From the NCBI GenBank assembly GCA_014804915.1, contig JAAUYW010000002.1:1-13341 (forward strand): 13,341 nt of DNA. Direction: 5' to 3'. The number at the start of each line of letters is the position of its first letter. Within the stretch, counting starts at the first letter, position 1. A program made the position numbers and the translations under genes. This DNA comes from Desulfovibrio sp. (GTDB taxonomy: Bacteria > Desulfobacterota > Desulfovibrionia > Desulfovibrionales > Desulfovibrionaceae). Below, piece by piece: positions 7,068-13,341 of the stretch. The notes under the pieces were generated by a model that had not been told where the DNA came from, searched no databases, and was given only the letters and a program-made list of their open reading frames with translations.

Positions 7068-7853
7068 ATGTATGCCAATAACACAGATGGCCCCCTTGTC
7101 ATAGGCGGCCAGGAACTGACTTCCCGACTGTTCATTGGCACTGGCAAACTTGGCGACGATGCCCTTATTCCGCAAATCGCAGCTGCCAGCGGCGCGGAAG
7201 TCATTACAGTGGCCATGCGCCGCGTTGAGAAAGGCCAGAAAGGCATCATCAGCCATATACCCGAAAATATGCGCCTCTTGCCCAACACCTCTGGCGCGCG
7301 CACTGCCGGGGAAGCCGTGCGCCTCGCGCGCCTGGCCCGGGCCGCAGGCTGCGGCAACTGGATCAAGATTGAAGTTATCTCGGATTCACGCCACTTGCTC
7401 CCCGATGGCTACGAAACTGCGAAAGCCACCGAAATTCTCGCAAAAGAAGATTTCGTCGTGCTGCCGTACATTAATCCTGATCTCTATGTCGCGCGAGCCT
7501 GCGCGAATGCCGGCGCAGCCGCTGTCATGCCGCTCGGAGCGCCCATTGGCACCAATCGCGGCCTGCAGACCCGCGAAATGATCGCTATCCTGATTCAGGA
7601 GCTGGACTTGCCGGTTATTGTTGACGCAGGCATTGGCAAGCCATCCCAGGCTTGCGAAGCCATGGAGATGGGAGCGGCAGCCTGCCTTGTGAACACAGCG
7701 ATTTCCTCCGCTGCCAATCCTGTCGGCATGGGCAAGGCTTTCGGCGAAGCTGTCAGGGCGGGCAGGGAAGCGTTCCTGGCAGGCCCGGGCGCTGTCGCAG
7801 CCCTGGGCGCGGATGCCATCGCCTCATCGCCCCTTACAGGGTTCCTGCGCTAA
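7068..7853 (+). CDS. thiG: Thiazole synthase ThiG
   Basis: This 261-aa cytoplasmic TIM-barrel enzyme condenses deoxyxylulose 5-phosphate, dehydroglycine and the ThiS thiocarboxylate into the thiazole phosphate of thiamine. Family features are L-F-I-G-T-G-K (21-27), an R-R-V element, [12 protein letters not shown] (72-83), the Schiff-base lysine Lys100 in N-W-I-K-I-E-V, the phosphate region [13 protein letters not shown], and a late D-A-G-I-G-K-P-S element. Length and motifs are normal. It sits 2 bp after thiS and its stop is 2 bp before thiH, so translation is probably coupled through the cluster. Its dehydroglycine should come from the neighbouring ThiH, the anaerobic-type route, rather than from a ThiO glycine oxidase. 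Confidence 0.97.
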   Translation: MYANNTDGPLVIGGQELTSRLFIGTGKLGDDALIPQIAAASGAEVITVAMRRVEKGQKGIISHIPENMRLLPNTSGARTAGEAVRLARLARAAGCGNWIKIEVISDSRHLLPDGYETAKATEILAKEDFVVLPYINPDLYVARACANAGAAAVMPLGAPIGTNRGLQTREMIAILIQELDLPVIVDAGIGKPSQACEAMEMGAAACLVNTAISSAANPVGMGKAFGEAVRAGREAFLAGPGAVAALGADAIASSPLTGFLR

Positions 7854-7855
7854 TC

Positions 7856-8974
7856 ATGGCGGCCTTTCAGGATCTTCTGGCCCTCTGGCCACGCGACAGG
7901 ATTAAAAGCCATCTTGAAAAGGCGACGGCAGGCGATGTCTGCGCAAGCCTCATCCGGGCCGCAAGCCAGGATCTGGATGCGGAAGGCTTTCTCACGTTGC
8001 TCACTCCAGCCGCAGCTGACGCGCTCGAGGACATGGCGCAAACAAGCCATGCGCTGACAAGGCGCAATTTTGGCCAGGCAGTGCATATTTTTACGCCCTT
8101 GTACATCTCGGACGTGTGCGAGAACCAGTGCCGCTACTGCGGCTTCAATGCCCGCAACAGGCAAAAACGCCGCCACCTGCAAGTGGACGAGGCAAAAGCT
8201 GAGGCATTCGCCATTGCTGACGCTGGCTTTCAGCATGTTCTGCTGCTTACCGGAGACGCGCGCCGCCTGTCCTCCCCGGAATATATCAGCCAGGTCGCGC
8301 AAGCCATCAAGCCGCGCTTCGCATCAGTGGGCATTGAAGTCTATGCCCTTTCCGAAGCAGAATATGCGCTGCTGATCAGCGCTGGCGTTGATTCAATGAC
8401 AATGTTTCAGGAAACGTACAATCCGGATCTCTACTCCTGGCTGCACCCGGCCGGCCCCAAGCGCGATTACAGCTGGCGCCTGAATGCGCCCGCCCGCGCC
8501 GCTGACGCCGGCATCCGCTCAATAGGCATTGGCGCCCTGCTCGGCCTGGATGAATTCGCATATGACGCCTTTGCCACTGGCCTTCATGCCTGGTGGCTGC
8601 AGCGAACCTATCCTGGCGTGGATATCAGCGTTTCAATTCCGCGCATTTGCCCGCATGAAGGCGATTTTGAAATAACGCATGGCGTGACGGACAGGCAACT
8701 GGCGCAGTATGTCGCCGCGCTGCGCTGCTTTTTGCCCCGCGCAGGCATCACCTGCTCCAGCAGAGAAAGCGCATATATGCGCAATCACCTGATTCCCCTG
8801 GGAGTGACGCGAGTGTCTGCTGGCGTGTCAACTGCGGTCGGCGGCCGGGCGACCGAAGATCTTCATAACCCGGGCCAGTTTGAAATTTCAGACACCCGCA
8901 GTCTTGAGCAAATGATCTCGGATCTGGCGAACAGGGGCTACCAGGCAGTGCTGAAAGACTGGGAAGCGATCTAG
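7856..8974 (+). CDS. thiH: 2-iminoacetate synthase ThiH (radical SAM tyrosine lyase)
   Basis: This 372-aa cytoplasmic radical SAM enzyme cleaves tyrosine to p-cresol and dehydroglycine, which ThiG uses for the thiazole ring. The 4Fe-4S ligating motif C-E-N-Q-C-R-Y-C places cysteines at 88, 92 and 95 and is followed by G-F. The later F-Q-E-T-Y-N and H-P-A-G-P-K-R-D-Y elements and the C-terminal S-A-G-V-S-T-x-V-G-G are typical of ThiH. Length fits the family. ATG 7856 is chosen because it follows the thiG stop by 2 bp; the longer upstream frame lies inside thiG. The use of ThiH implies an anaerobic or microaerobic life style, since the cluster is oxygen-sensitive. Confidence 0.96.
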   Translation: MAAFQDLLALWPRDRIKSHLEKATAGDVCASLIRAASQDLDAEGFLTLLTPAAADALEDMAQTSHALTRRNFGQAVHIFTPLYISDVCENQCRYCGFNARNRQKRRHLQVDEAKAEAFAIADAGFQHVLLLTGDARRLSSPEYISQVAQAIKPRFASVGIEVYALSEAEYALLISAGVDSMTMFQETYNPDLYSWLHPAGPKRDYSWRLNAPARAADAGIRSIGIGALLGLDEFAYDAFATGLHAWWLQRTYPGVDISVSIPRICPHEGDFEITHGVTDRQLAQYVAALRCFLPRAGITCSSRESAYMRNHLIPLGVTRVSAGVSTAVGGRATEDLHNPGQFEISDTRSLEQMISDLANRGYQAVLKDWEAI

Positions 8975-8977
8975 CAA

Positions 8978-9589
8978 GTGCCTGCGCGTTTCCGCAACGG
9001 CCTTGCGCGTTATTTCACGCCCGAACAGCTCGCTGCTCTTTCCAGCGCAAAAATCGGCATTGCCGGCGCTGGCGGTCTGGGCTCAAATGCGGCCATGCTC
9101 CTTGCCCGCTCCGGCATCGAAAATTTCATCATTGTTGATCATGACCATGTTGAACCCTCCAACCTGAACAGGCAGCACTACTGGCCGGATCATCTGGGTC
9201 TGCCCAAGGTCGAAGCGCTGGCTGCCCAGCTGCTGGCGCTGAATGATCAAATCAGGATTGAAAAACTCCAGCAACAGCTTGAGCCGGATTCAATGGCGGC
9301 TATCGCGGGCAAGGCAAATATCTGGGTTGAGGCCCTGGATGCGCCTGAAACAAAAAAAATGTTTGTTGAAAGCGCGCTGCTCGCAGGCGCAAAAGTGGCC
9401 GCCGCTTCAGGTCTGGCAGGTTTTGGCGGCCCGCCAATGCGGAAACGCCGTTCAGACAACCTGATAATTGTGGGCGATTATGTTACTTCCATAGAGATGG
9501 CGCCGCCATTGGCCCCGCGGGTTACCCAGGCAGCCGCGCTGCTTGCTGATTCCGTGCTCGAATTCATTCTCGGCCCTGCCCCCAGGTAG
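8978..9589 (+). CDS. thiF: ThiF-family adenylyltransferase, short form
   Basis: This 203-aa E1-like enzyme is expected to adenylate the C-terminal Gly of ThiS. It has the nucleotide loop G-A-G-G-L-G-S-N (30-37), the acidic V-D-H-D-H-V-E (53-59), and S-N-L-N-R-Q (61-66) with the ATP-contacting Arg65, plus Lys77. It is shorter than E. coli ThiF (about 250 aa) and contains no cysteine at all. It therefore lacks both the zinc-binding CxxC pairs and the catalytic Cys that makes an acyl-disulfide with ThiS in E. coli. Short ThiF proteins of this kind are known in anaerobes. The start is GTG at 8978, 3 bp after thiH. It is the last recognisable gene of the thi cluster, and no clear terminator follows it. 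Confidence 0.92.
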   Translation: MPARFRNGLARYFTPEQLAALSSAKIGIAGAGGLGSNAAMLLARSGIENFIIVDHDHVEPSNLNRQHYWPDHLGLPKVEALAAQLLALNDQIRIEKLQQQLEPDSMAAIAGKANIWVEALDAPETKKMFVESALLAGAKVAAASGLAGFGGPPMRKRRSDNLIIVGDYVTSIEMAPPLAPRVTQAAALLADSVLEFILGPAPR

Positions 9590-9714
9590 AAATCGGCCCT
9601 GTTTTCCGGCCACATATCCAAAGACCAGCCTTGTCATAAAGCGCAGATCCCGGGCCAGGACAGCGGCAAGGAGAACTTCCAGGCTCGCCTTTGCCAACGC
9701 TGCATGGAAACCGG

Positions 9715-10062
9715 CTATTCCGGCTTTGCGCCGGAGGCGCTTTCCTGCGCCTTTTTCATCGCCTCCCTGCGGGCAGCAACATTGTCCGAGAACTGCGGAC
9801 TGTCCGCCATGCTCATGAAAGTCCTCAATATTGCCGGCTGATGATCTATAAAAAATAACGCACGCATGTCGGCAGTATTTTCACGGTTTGTGCCCAGAAG
9901 CCAGGATTCATACAGGGCGGCCAGCGGCCTTGCAGCCAGGCTCAGCATTACGTCCTGAAATTCCTGGGCGGATTTGGGCTGGCCGGCGCCGCTTGTGCCA
10001 GTCTGAATGCCCTCGGGCGTTGTTTTTGCCATAATTGTAAACTGAAATGCTTCATCAGCCAT
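9715..10062 (-). CDS. Hypothetical 115-aa protein, unrecognised
   Basis: I do not recognise this protein. ATG 10062 is preferred over an upstream in-frame start at 10122 because GGGAG lies 7 nt before it and the upstream part crosses a hairpin. The protein has no signal peptide, membrane segment or cysteine, so it is probably cytoplasmic. A Ser/Gly/Thr-rich linker at about 14-31 precedes a mostly helical body, with L-A-A-R-P-L-A-A-L-Y-E-S-W and D-H-Q-P-A-I-L-R-T-F as its most distinctive parts, then a charged Lys/Ala/Glu tail. It is transcribed alone between tRNA-Phe and the convergent thiF. The real ribosome site and normal composition support it being a gene. No function is proposed. Confidence 0.75.
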   Translation of the reverse strand: MADEAFQFTIMAKTTPEGIQTGTSGAGQPKSAQEFQDVMLSLAARPLAALYESWLLGTNRENTADMRALFFIDHQPAILRTFMSMADSPQFSDNVAARREAMKKAQESASGAKPE

Positions 10063-10105
10063 TATCCGTCTCCCGCGTCCATTTTTTAAATTCATATCCG
10101 GCAAT

Positions 10106-10130
10106 CCTGGAGCGCCATGCAAACTCCAGG
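10106..10130 (-). repeat. Inverted repeat in the leader of the 115-aa gene
   Basis: A perfect 7-bp inverted repeat, CCTGGAG and CTCCAGG, has an 11-nt loop and lies between the tRNA-Phe terminator and the ribosome site of the 115-aa gene. It has no T-run on the minus strand, so it is not a good terminator. It could be an operator or leader hairpin, or chance. Confidence 0.3.
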
Positions 10131-10131
10131 C

Positions 10132-10162
10132 AAAAAATAAGGGCTTGCGCTTGCAAACCCTT
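10132..10162 (-). terminator. Rho-independent terminator of tRNA-Phe
   Basis: On the minus strand a 10-bp stem (AAGGGTTTGC with GCAAGCCCTT, one G-U pair) encloses a 4-nt loop and is followed by A then TTTTTT (10137-10132). It begins 8 bp after the tRNA CCA end, so tRNA-Phe is a single-gene transcript. Confidence 0.9.
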
Positions 10163-10170
10163 GAAATGTC

Positions 10171-10246
10171 TGGTGCCGAGAGACAGGATTGAACTGCCGA
10201 CGCAGGGATTTTCAGTCCCTCGCTCTACCAACTGAGCTATCTCGGC
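10171..10246 (-). tRNA. tRNA-Phe (anticodon GAA)
   Basis: This 76-nt cloverleaf is complete. The acceptor stem GCCGAGA pairs with TCTCGGC, discriminator A is followed by an encoded CCA, the D-arm is GCTC/GAGC, and the anticodon stem AGGGA/TCCCT encloses the loop CTGAAAA with anticodon GAA. The T-arm is GGCAG/CTGTC (one G-U pair) around TTCAATC. GAA reads the Phe codons UUU and UUC. It has its own promoter-like element upstream and a terminator downstream. Confidence 0.98.
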
Positions 10247-10258
10247 GACCCAGGAAAT

Positions 10259-10287
10259 CTTTTAGGCTACAAGGCGGCTTTTTGCAA
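10259..10287 (-). promoter_or_regulatory. Candidate sigma70 promoter of tRNA-Phe
   Basis: On the minus strand TTGCAA (10287-10282), a 17-nt spacer and TAAAAG (10264-10259) match four of six bases at each box. The predicted start falls about 5 nt before the mature tRNA 5' end, which fits a short RNase P-processed leader. Confidence 0.5.
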
Positions 10288-10313
10288 GCCTTTTACACAC
10301 TTCTGAAAAAAAT

Positions 10314-10739
10314 TTACTCCGGCCGAAAGCGAAACAGGCGCACTTCCAGCGGCTGCCCGTTCTCGCTTGCCATCGCGCTGACCACATACGCGTATTCCGT
10401 TTCACGGTCTTGCGGCGGACAGGGGCCAGTGTAATGGCGCGTCAATGCGCCTTCAGGAATCAGGCCCGAGCCGTCTTCCTGCCAGGTGCCCCCGCCGAGA
10501 AAACGGTCTGGCTCGCCCTTTTCCAAAAGGCGGACATCATAAAATTTTGTTCCCTTTGGCGCATAGGCGACAGTAATTTCAGGCGAAATGCGCGAACAGC
10601 GATGAATCTCGCGAAAATCAACCGAAATCTCCATTTTGTCATCATCCGCCACACCCGCTTCCCTGCTTGCGCAGCCCGACAGAATCAGGCAAGCCCCGGC
10701 CAGGATATATGCCAGTACGCCAAATCTGTCTGAAAGCAT
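10314..10739 (-). CDS. Small lipoprotein with PEBP (YbhB/YbcL)-like domain
   Basis: This 141-aa protein has a type II signal peptide ending in the lipobox L-S-G-C with lipidated Cys23, so it is membrane-anchored on the periplasmic side. The mature part shows features of the phosphatidylethanolamine-binding protein family in the right order: C-S-x-I-S-P-E-I (48-55), A-P-K-G-T-K (60-65), I-P-E-G-A-L (94-99), Y-T-G-P-C-P-P (103-109), then a Y-A-Y-V-V-S-A strand. The anion-binding D-P-D-A-P element and the following H-W of typical PEBPs are absent; that region reads L-E-K-G-E-P-D-R-F. The family match comes from motif order only, so it is probable rather than certain. AGGAGG 6-7 nt before ATG 10739 fixes the start. 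It is divergent from the aminotransferase. Confidence 0.85.
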   Translation of the reverse strand: MLSDRFGVLAYILAGACLILSGCASREAGVADDDKMEISVDFREIHRCSRISPEITVAYAPKGTKFYDVRLLEKGEPDRFLGGGTWQEDGSGLIPEGALTRHYTGPCPPQDRETEYAYVVSAMASENGQPLEVRLFRFRPE

Positions 10740-10756
10740 TTCCGACCTCCTAAATG

Positions 10757-10785
10757 TTGCATAGCCATTGCCGTGCCTATATAAT
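10757..10785 (+). promoter_or_regulatory. Candidate sigma70 promoter of the aminotransferase gene
   Basis: TTGCAT (10757-10762), a 17-nt spacer and a perfect -10 TATAAT (10780-10785) are followed by an expected start near 10792, about 32 nt before the ATG. The -10 overlaps that of the divergent lipoprotein promoter. Confidence 0.6.
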
Positions 10786-10806
10786 TGAACGCAGGCGCAA
10801 ACACAA
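10778..10806 (-). promoter_or_regulatory. Candidate sigma70 promoter of the PEBP-like lipoprotein gene
   Basis: On the minus strand TTGTGT (10806-10801), a 17-nt spacer and TATATA (10783-10778) form a moderate promoter. Its -10 shares bases 10780-10783 with the plus-strand TATAAT, so the two promoters could not be occupied at once. Confidence 0.4.
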
Positions 10807-10823
10807 GACCTCAGGAGTCCCCC

Positions 10824-12014
10824 ATGGCGATTCTATCAGAAAAAGTTACAGGCTACCTTGAAAATGCCTCCTGGATCAGGCGCATGTTTGAGCTTGGCAG
10901 CCAGCTCAAGGCGCAATACGGAGCCGAAAATGTCTATGACTTCAGCCTAGGCAATCCGGATTTGCCAGCGCCGCAGGCTGTAGTGGACGGGCTGAAAGAA
11001 ATAGCAAGCCAGGCCAGCGAGCCTTTCGCCTTCGGCTATATGCCAAATGGCGGTTTTCCCTGGCTGAGGGAGAAGCTTGCCCGCCATCTTTCCGCGGAGC
11101 AAAACATAAACCTTGGCGCTGATGAAGTCATTCTGACCAATGGCGCGGCTGGCGCGATAAACTCCTTTTTGCGCGCTGTCGTAAACCCTGGCGAAGAAGT
11201 CATCACAATTGCGCCATATTTTGTGGAATACGGTTTTTACTGCGAAAATCACGGCGCAACGCTCAAGCCTGTGCCAGCAAACCCGAAAGATTTCATGCCG
11301 GATCTGGCCGCGCTTGAAAGCGCGATCACGCCAGCAACGCGCGCCGTACTGATCAATACCCCGAACAACCCTACTGGCGCGATTTATTCGGCCCAGACCC
11401 TGAAAGCGCTGGCGCGCCTTCTGGAAAACAAGAGCCAGGAATACGGCAAGCCAATCTGGCTAATCTCAGACGAGCCATACCGCTTCCTGGCCTACGATGG
11501 CCAGCAGCCGCCCTCCATCCTGCCCCTGTACCCATACGCTGTCGCGATCAGCTCCCTTTCCAAAAACATGTCCCTGCCTGGCGAAAGGATTGGCTATATC
11601 GCCATTTCGCCGCGGCTGAAAGAGAAAGCCGAGCTCATGGCTGGCCTTACGCTCACAAACCGCATTCTCGGCTTTGTCAATCCGCCTGTAATAGGCCAGC
11701 AAATTCTTGCCCGCGCCATTGGCTCAAATGTGGATATTGACATTTACGCAAACCGGCGCAAGGCAATGGCGGAAACATTGCGCGATGGCGGCTATGAATT
11801 TGTAATGCCGCAGGGCGCGTTCTATTTCTTCCCCAAGGCGCCTGGCGGCGATGATGTGGCATTTGTCAAGCGTCTGCTTGAAGAGAGAATCCTGGCAGTG
11901 CCTGGCTCGGGTTTTGGCTGGCCTGGCCATTTCCGCCTCGCTTTCTGCGTAAATGAAAATGTCATCCGCAACGCCGCGCCCGGCTTTGCCCGCGCAGCCG
12001 CCGCGCTTGCCTGA
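10824..12014 (+). CDS. PLP-dependent aminotransferase, class I fold
   Basis: This 396-aa cytoplasmic fold-type I enzyme has F-S-L-G-N-P-D (40-46), N-T-P-N-N-P-T-G (178-185) with Asn182, D216 and Y219 in S-D-E-P-Y, the PLP Schiff-base Lys247 in S-S-L-S-K-N-M-S, and Arg371 in F-R-L-A-F, the usual clamp for a substrate carboxylate. All catalytic residues are present, so it should transaminate an amino acid with a 2-oxo acid partner. The N-terminal A-S-W-I-R-R-M-F-E resembles a class I subgroup often annotated as aspartate or general aminotransferase, but the amino acid cannot be told from sequence alone. ATG 10824 is chosen for the AGGAG 6 nt upstream; a TTG at 10785 is unlikely because it lies within the promoter. 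It is followed after 15 bp by a rhodanese gene, probably in the same transcript. Confidence 0.93.
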   Translation: MAILSEKVTGYLENASWIRRMFELGSQLKAQYGAENVYDFSLGNPDLPAPQAVVDGLKEIASQASEPFAFGYMPNGGFPWLREKLARHLSAEQNINLGADEVILTNGAAGAINSFLRAVVNPGEEVITIAPYFVEYGFYCENHGATLKPVPANPKDFMPDLAALESAITPATRAVLINTPNNPTGAIYSAQTLKALARLLENKSQEYGKPIWLISDEPYRFLAYDGQQPPSILPLYPYAVAISSLSKNMSLPGERIGYIAISPRLKEKAELMAGLTLTNRILGFVNPPVIGQQILARAIGSNVDIDIYANRRKAMAETLRDGGYEFVMPQGAFYFFPKAPGGDDVAFVKRLLEERILAVPGSGFGWPGHFRLAFCVNENVIRNAAPGFARAAAALA

Positions 12015-12029
12015 TCTCCGGAGACCACA

Positions 12030-12425
12030 ATGGGAAAATTTCTGACTGCCCTCTGCCTGCTTGCGCTCTTTCTGTACGCGCCGCAAGAGCCTTTCGCCAA
12101 AGGCGCGCCTGCAACCATAATCAGCGTCAAGGAAGCTGCCGCATTGCTCGACAAGGGGGATGTTATCATTCTGGATGTGCGCACTCCTGCGGAATTCGCC
12201 CAGGGCCATCTGCCAGGAGCGCGCAACATGGATTTTTTTGGCGGCCGCTTTGATCACGACGCTGCCAATCTGCCTGCAGACAGGCAGATTCTGCTATACT
12301 GCAGCAGCGGCAAACGCTCGGCTGGAGCTGCTGAAGCGCTAAAGGGAGCCGGGGTTAAAAAAATCCTGGATATGCATCAGGGTTTCCAGGCCTGGGAAAA
12401 GGCGGGCATGCCTGTAGAAAAATAG
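12030..12425 (+). CDS. Periplasmic single-domain rhodanese-like protein
   Basis: This 131-aa protein has an N-terminal signal sequence (hydrophobic residues 4-16, probable cleavage near F-A-K at 22-24) and one rhodanese domain. The domain shows I-L-D-V-R-T-P-A-E-F-A-Q-G-H-L-P-G-A (47-64) and the active-site loop L-Y-C-S-S-G-K-R-S with Cys91. Such proteins transfer or carry sulfane sulfur as a Cys persulfide, here in the periplasm if the leader is cleaved. The active-site Cys is present, so it is not one of the inactive regulatory forms. A GGAG ribosome site precedes ATG 12030, 15 bp after the aminotransferase stop. The donor and acceptor are unknown. It converges with livF and no strong terminator lies between. 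Confidence 0.92.
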   Translation: MGKFLTALCLLALFLYAPQEPFAKGAPATIISVKEAAALLDKGDVIILDVRTPAEFAQGHLPGARNMDFFGGRFDHDAANLPADRQILLYCSSGKRSAGAAEALKGAGVKKILDMHQGFQAWEKAGMPVEK

Positions 12426-12478
12426 GCTCCGGCCCCTGTTGATCTGCCTCCCTATCCAGTCGGAAACTCGCAGCAGGG

Positions 12479-13219
12479 TCAGGCTGCGCCAAAACTGCCC
12501 TGGCCGCCAAGATAGGCTTCGCGCACGCTCGGATTGGCCAGCAGGTTTGCGGCGCTGTCCTCGAGCGCCACAGAGCCGACTTCCAGCACATAGCCCCGGG
12601 TAGCCAGCTTTAGCGCCGCGCGCGCATTCTGCTCCACAAGCAGCACTGTAACGCCCTTCTGGTTGATGGCGCGGATTGTGTCAAAAATGGAGCGCACAAG
12701 CAGGGGCGCAAGACCCAGGGAGGGCTCATCCAGCAGCAGCAGCCGCGGCTGCGCCATCAGGGCCCTGCCTATGGCCAGCATTTGCTGCTCCCCGCCGGAA
12801 AGCGTCCCAGCAAGCTGGTTTTTGCGCTCAAAAAGACGGGGGAACAGGGAGAATATCCATTCCAAAGTGGAATCGCTGCGTTTCCTGTCCTGAATCCGGA
12901 AAGCGCCAAGCCGCAAATTCTCAAGCACAGTCATGGCGCCAAAAACACGTCTGCCTTCGGGCGACTGGGAAATGCCCAGTCCGACCACATCATGCCCGGG
13001 CACTGCCAGAAGGGATTTGCCGCAAAAATTGATCTGCCCGCTGACTGGCTTTATCAGGCCGCTGATAGTGAGCAGGGTTGTGCTCTTGCCTGCCCCGTTC
13101 GCGCCCAGAATGGTTACAACCTCGCCTTCATGCACGACAAGGTCAATGCCATGCAAGGCCTGGACATTGCCATAGGCCACGCAAATTCCGGAAAGCTCAA
13201 GCAGCGGCGCCATTACCAT
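12479..13219 (-). CDS. livF: Branched-chain amino acid ABC transporter ATP-binding protein LivF
   Basis: This 246-aa cytoplasmic ABC ATPase has Walker A G-A-N-G-A-G-K-S-T, a Q-loop region S-Q-S-P-E-G-R-R-V-F typical of LivF, the signature L-S-G-G-E-Q-Q-M-L, Walker B L-L-L-L-D-E-P-S-L-G-L-A-P, and the switch region L-L-V-E-Q-N-A. The LivF-type E-G-R-R-V-F and S-L-G-L-A-P-L elements separate it from polar-amino-acid ATPases, so it is unlikely to be the missing ATPase of the 949-3568 importer. Two starts are possible: ATG 13219, or ATG 13213, which overlaps the livG stop as TAATG. Neither has a clear ribosome site, and coupling to livG favours either. The rest of the liv cluster should lie beyond the window. 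Confidence 0.95.
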   Translation of the reverse strand: MVMAPLLELSGICVAYGNVQALHGIDLVVHEGEVVTILGANGAGKSTTLLTISGLIKPVSGQINFCGKSLLAVPGHDVVGLGISQSPEGRRVFGAMTVLENLRLGAFRIQDRKRSDSTLEWIFSLFPRLFERKNQLAGTLSGGEQQMLAIGRALMAQPRLLLLDEPSLGLAPLLVRSIFDTIRAINQKGVTVLLVEQNARAALKLATRGYVLEVGSVALEDSAANLLANPSVREAYLGGQGSFGAA

Positions 13220-13341
13220 TGCTCATTGTCAACGCCAAGATATGCCTCCACAACAGCCGGATTCTCGCGCACAGTGTCCGGAGCGCCTTCCGCAATCAAC
13301 GTGCCGTGCTCCAGCACAATCAGCTTTTCACATATTTTCAT
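13213..13341 (-). CDS. livG: Branched-chain amino acid ABC transporter ATP-binding protein LivG, C-terminal end (truncated by window edge)
   Basis: The minus-strand frame is open from the last base of the window to TAA at 13215-13213, giving the last 42 residues. They read M-K-I-C-E-K-L-I-V-L-E-H-G, then I-A-E-G-A-P, then N-P-A-V-V-E-A-Y-L-G, the LivG C-terminal pattern in which the post-Walker region leads to the branched-chain-specific tail. Its stop overlaps livF, as is usual for these paired ATPases. The nucleotide-binding motifs lie outside the window. Confidence 0.9.
   Translation of the reverse strand: MKICEKLIVLEHGTLIAEGAPDTVRENPAVVEAYLGVDNEQW

Noticed and set aside
9452-9697. An 81-codon minus-strand frame with a TTG start, partly in the thiF-to-115-aa gap
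   Set aside because: About half overlaps the clear thiF coding region, there is no good ribosome site, and it has no recognisable motif. The 125-bp gap is best called empty.
12426-12478. A terminator between rhodanese and livF
   Set aside because: Only a 3-bp stem near TATTTTT on the minus strand can be drawn, which is too weak to call.
1-13341. Mobile, prophage, CRISPR or defence elements
   Set aside because: No transposase, integrase, direct-repeat array, terminal repeat pair at the tRNA, or defence protein was seen. The tRNA-Phe 3' end is not repeated elsewhere in the window as an attachment site would be.

Overview
This window is ordinary chromosomal sequence from a flagellated, outer-membrane-bearing bacterium. 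The FlgH L-ring lipoprotein shows an outer membrane. A periplasmic rhodanese, lipobox lipoprotein and signal-peptide binding protein fit the same picture. The thiS-thiG-thiH-thiF order with a short ThiF, plus general protein style, suggest a Desulfovibrio-like Desulfobacterota. That placement is inference from gene content, not from a marker gene. Coding density is high and no intergenic gap exceeds about 135 bp. I see no insertion sequence, integrase, CRISPR array, prophage gene or recognisable defence system.

Layout. (1) 1-213: the 3' end of flgH, closed by a strong hairpin terminator. (2) 299-3568, minus strand: a putative operon in transcription order permease / periplasmic binding protein / permease / upp. 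This is a polar-amino-acid-type ABC importer whose last gene is uracil phosphoribosyltransferase. No ATPase subunit is encoded here. (3) 3684-6799, minus strand: a two-component system, made of a membrane histidine kinase and a sigma54-dependent NtrC/ZraR-type regulator, overlapping by ATGA. A weak terminator follows it, abutting a TTGACA promoter-like element for the importer operon. (4) 6868-9589, plus strand: thiSGHF, which makes the thiazole half of thiamine. (5) 9715-10739, minus strand: an unrecognised 115-aa protein, tRNA-Phe(GAA) with its own promoter and terminator, and a small lipoprotein with features of the PEBP (YbhB/YbcL) family. (6) 10824-12425, plus strand: a class I PLP aminotransferase followed by a periplasmic single-domain rhodanese. 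(7) 12479-13341, minus strand: livF and the 3' end of livG, the ATPases of a branched-chain amino acid importer.

How they fit together. The kinase/regulator pair lies directly upstream of the importer operon, so it may control it, but no convincing sigma54 site was found. Co-transcription of upp with the importer makes the transported substrate the main open question. The binding protein has also lost the Asp that normally holds the alpha-amino group of an amino acid ligand. The thi genes form a self-contained thiazole module without a visible TPP riboswitch. The PEBP-like lipoprotein and the aminotransferase share a short divergent promoter region. No clear new multi-gene system was found. 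The points worth a second look are the ATPase-less importer-upp operon and its altered binding protein, the His-rich periplasmic patch in the kinase, and the PEBP-like lipoprotein without the usual ligand site.
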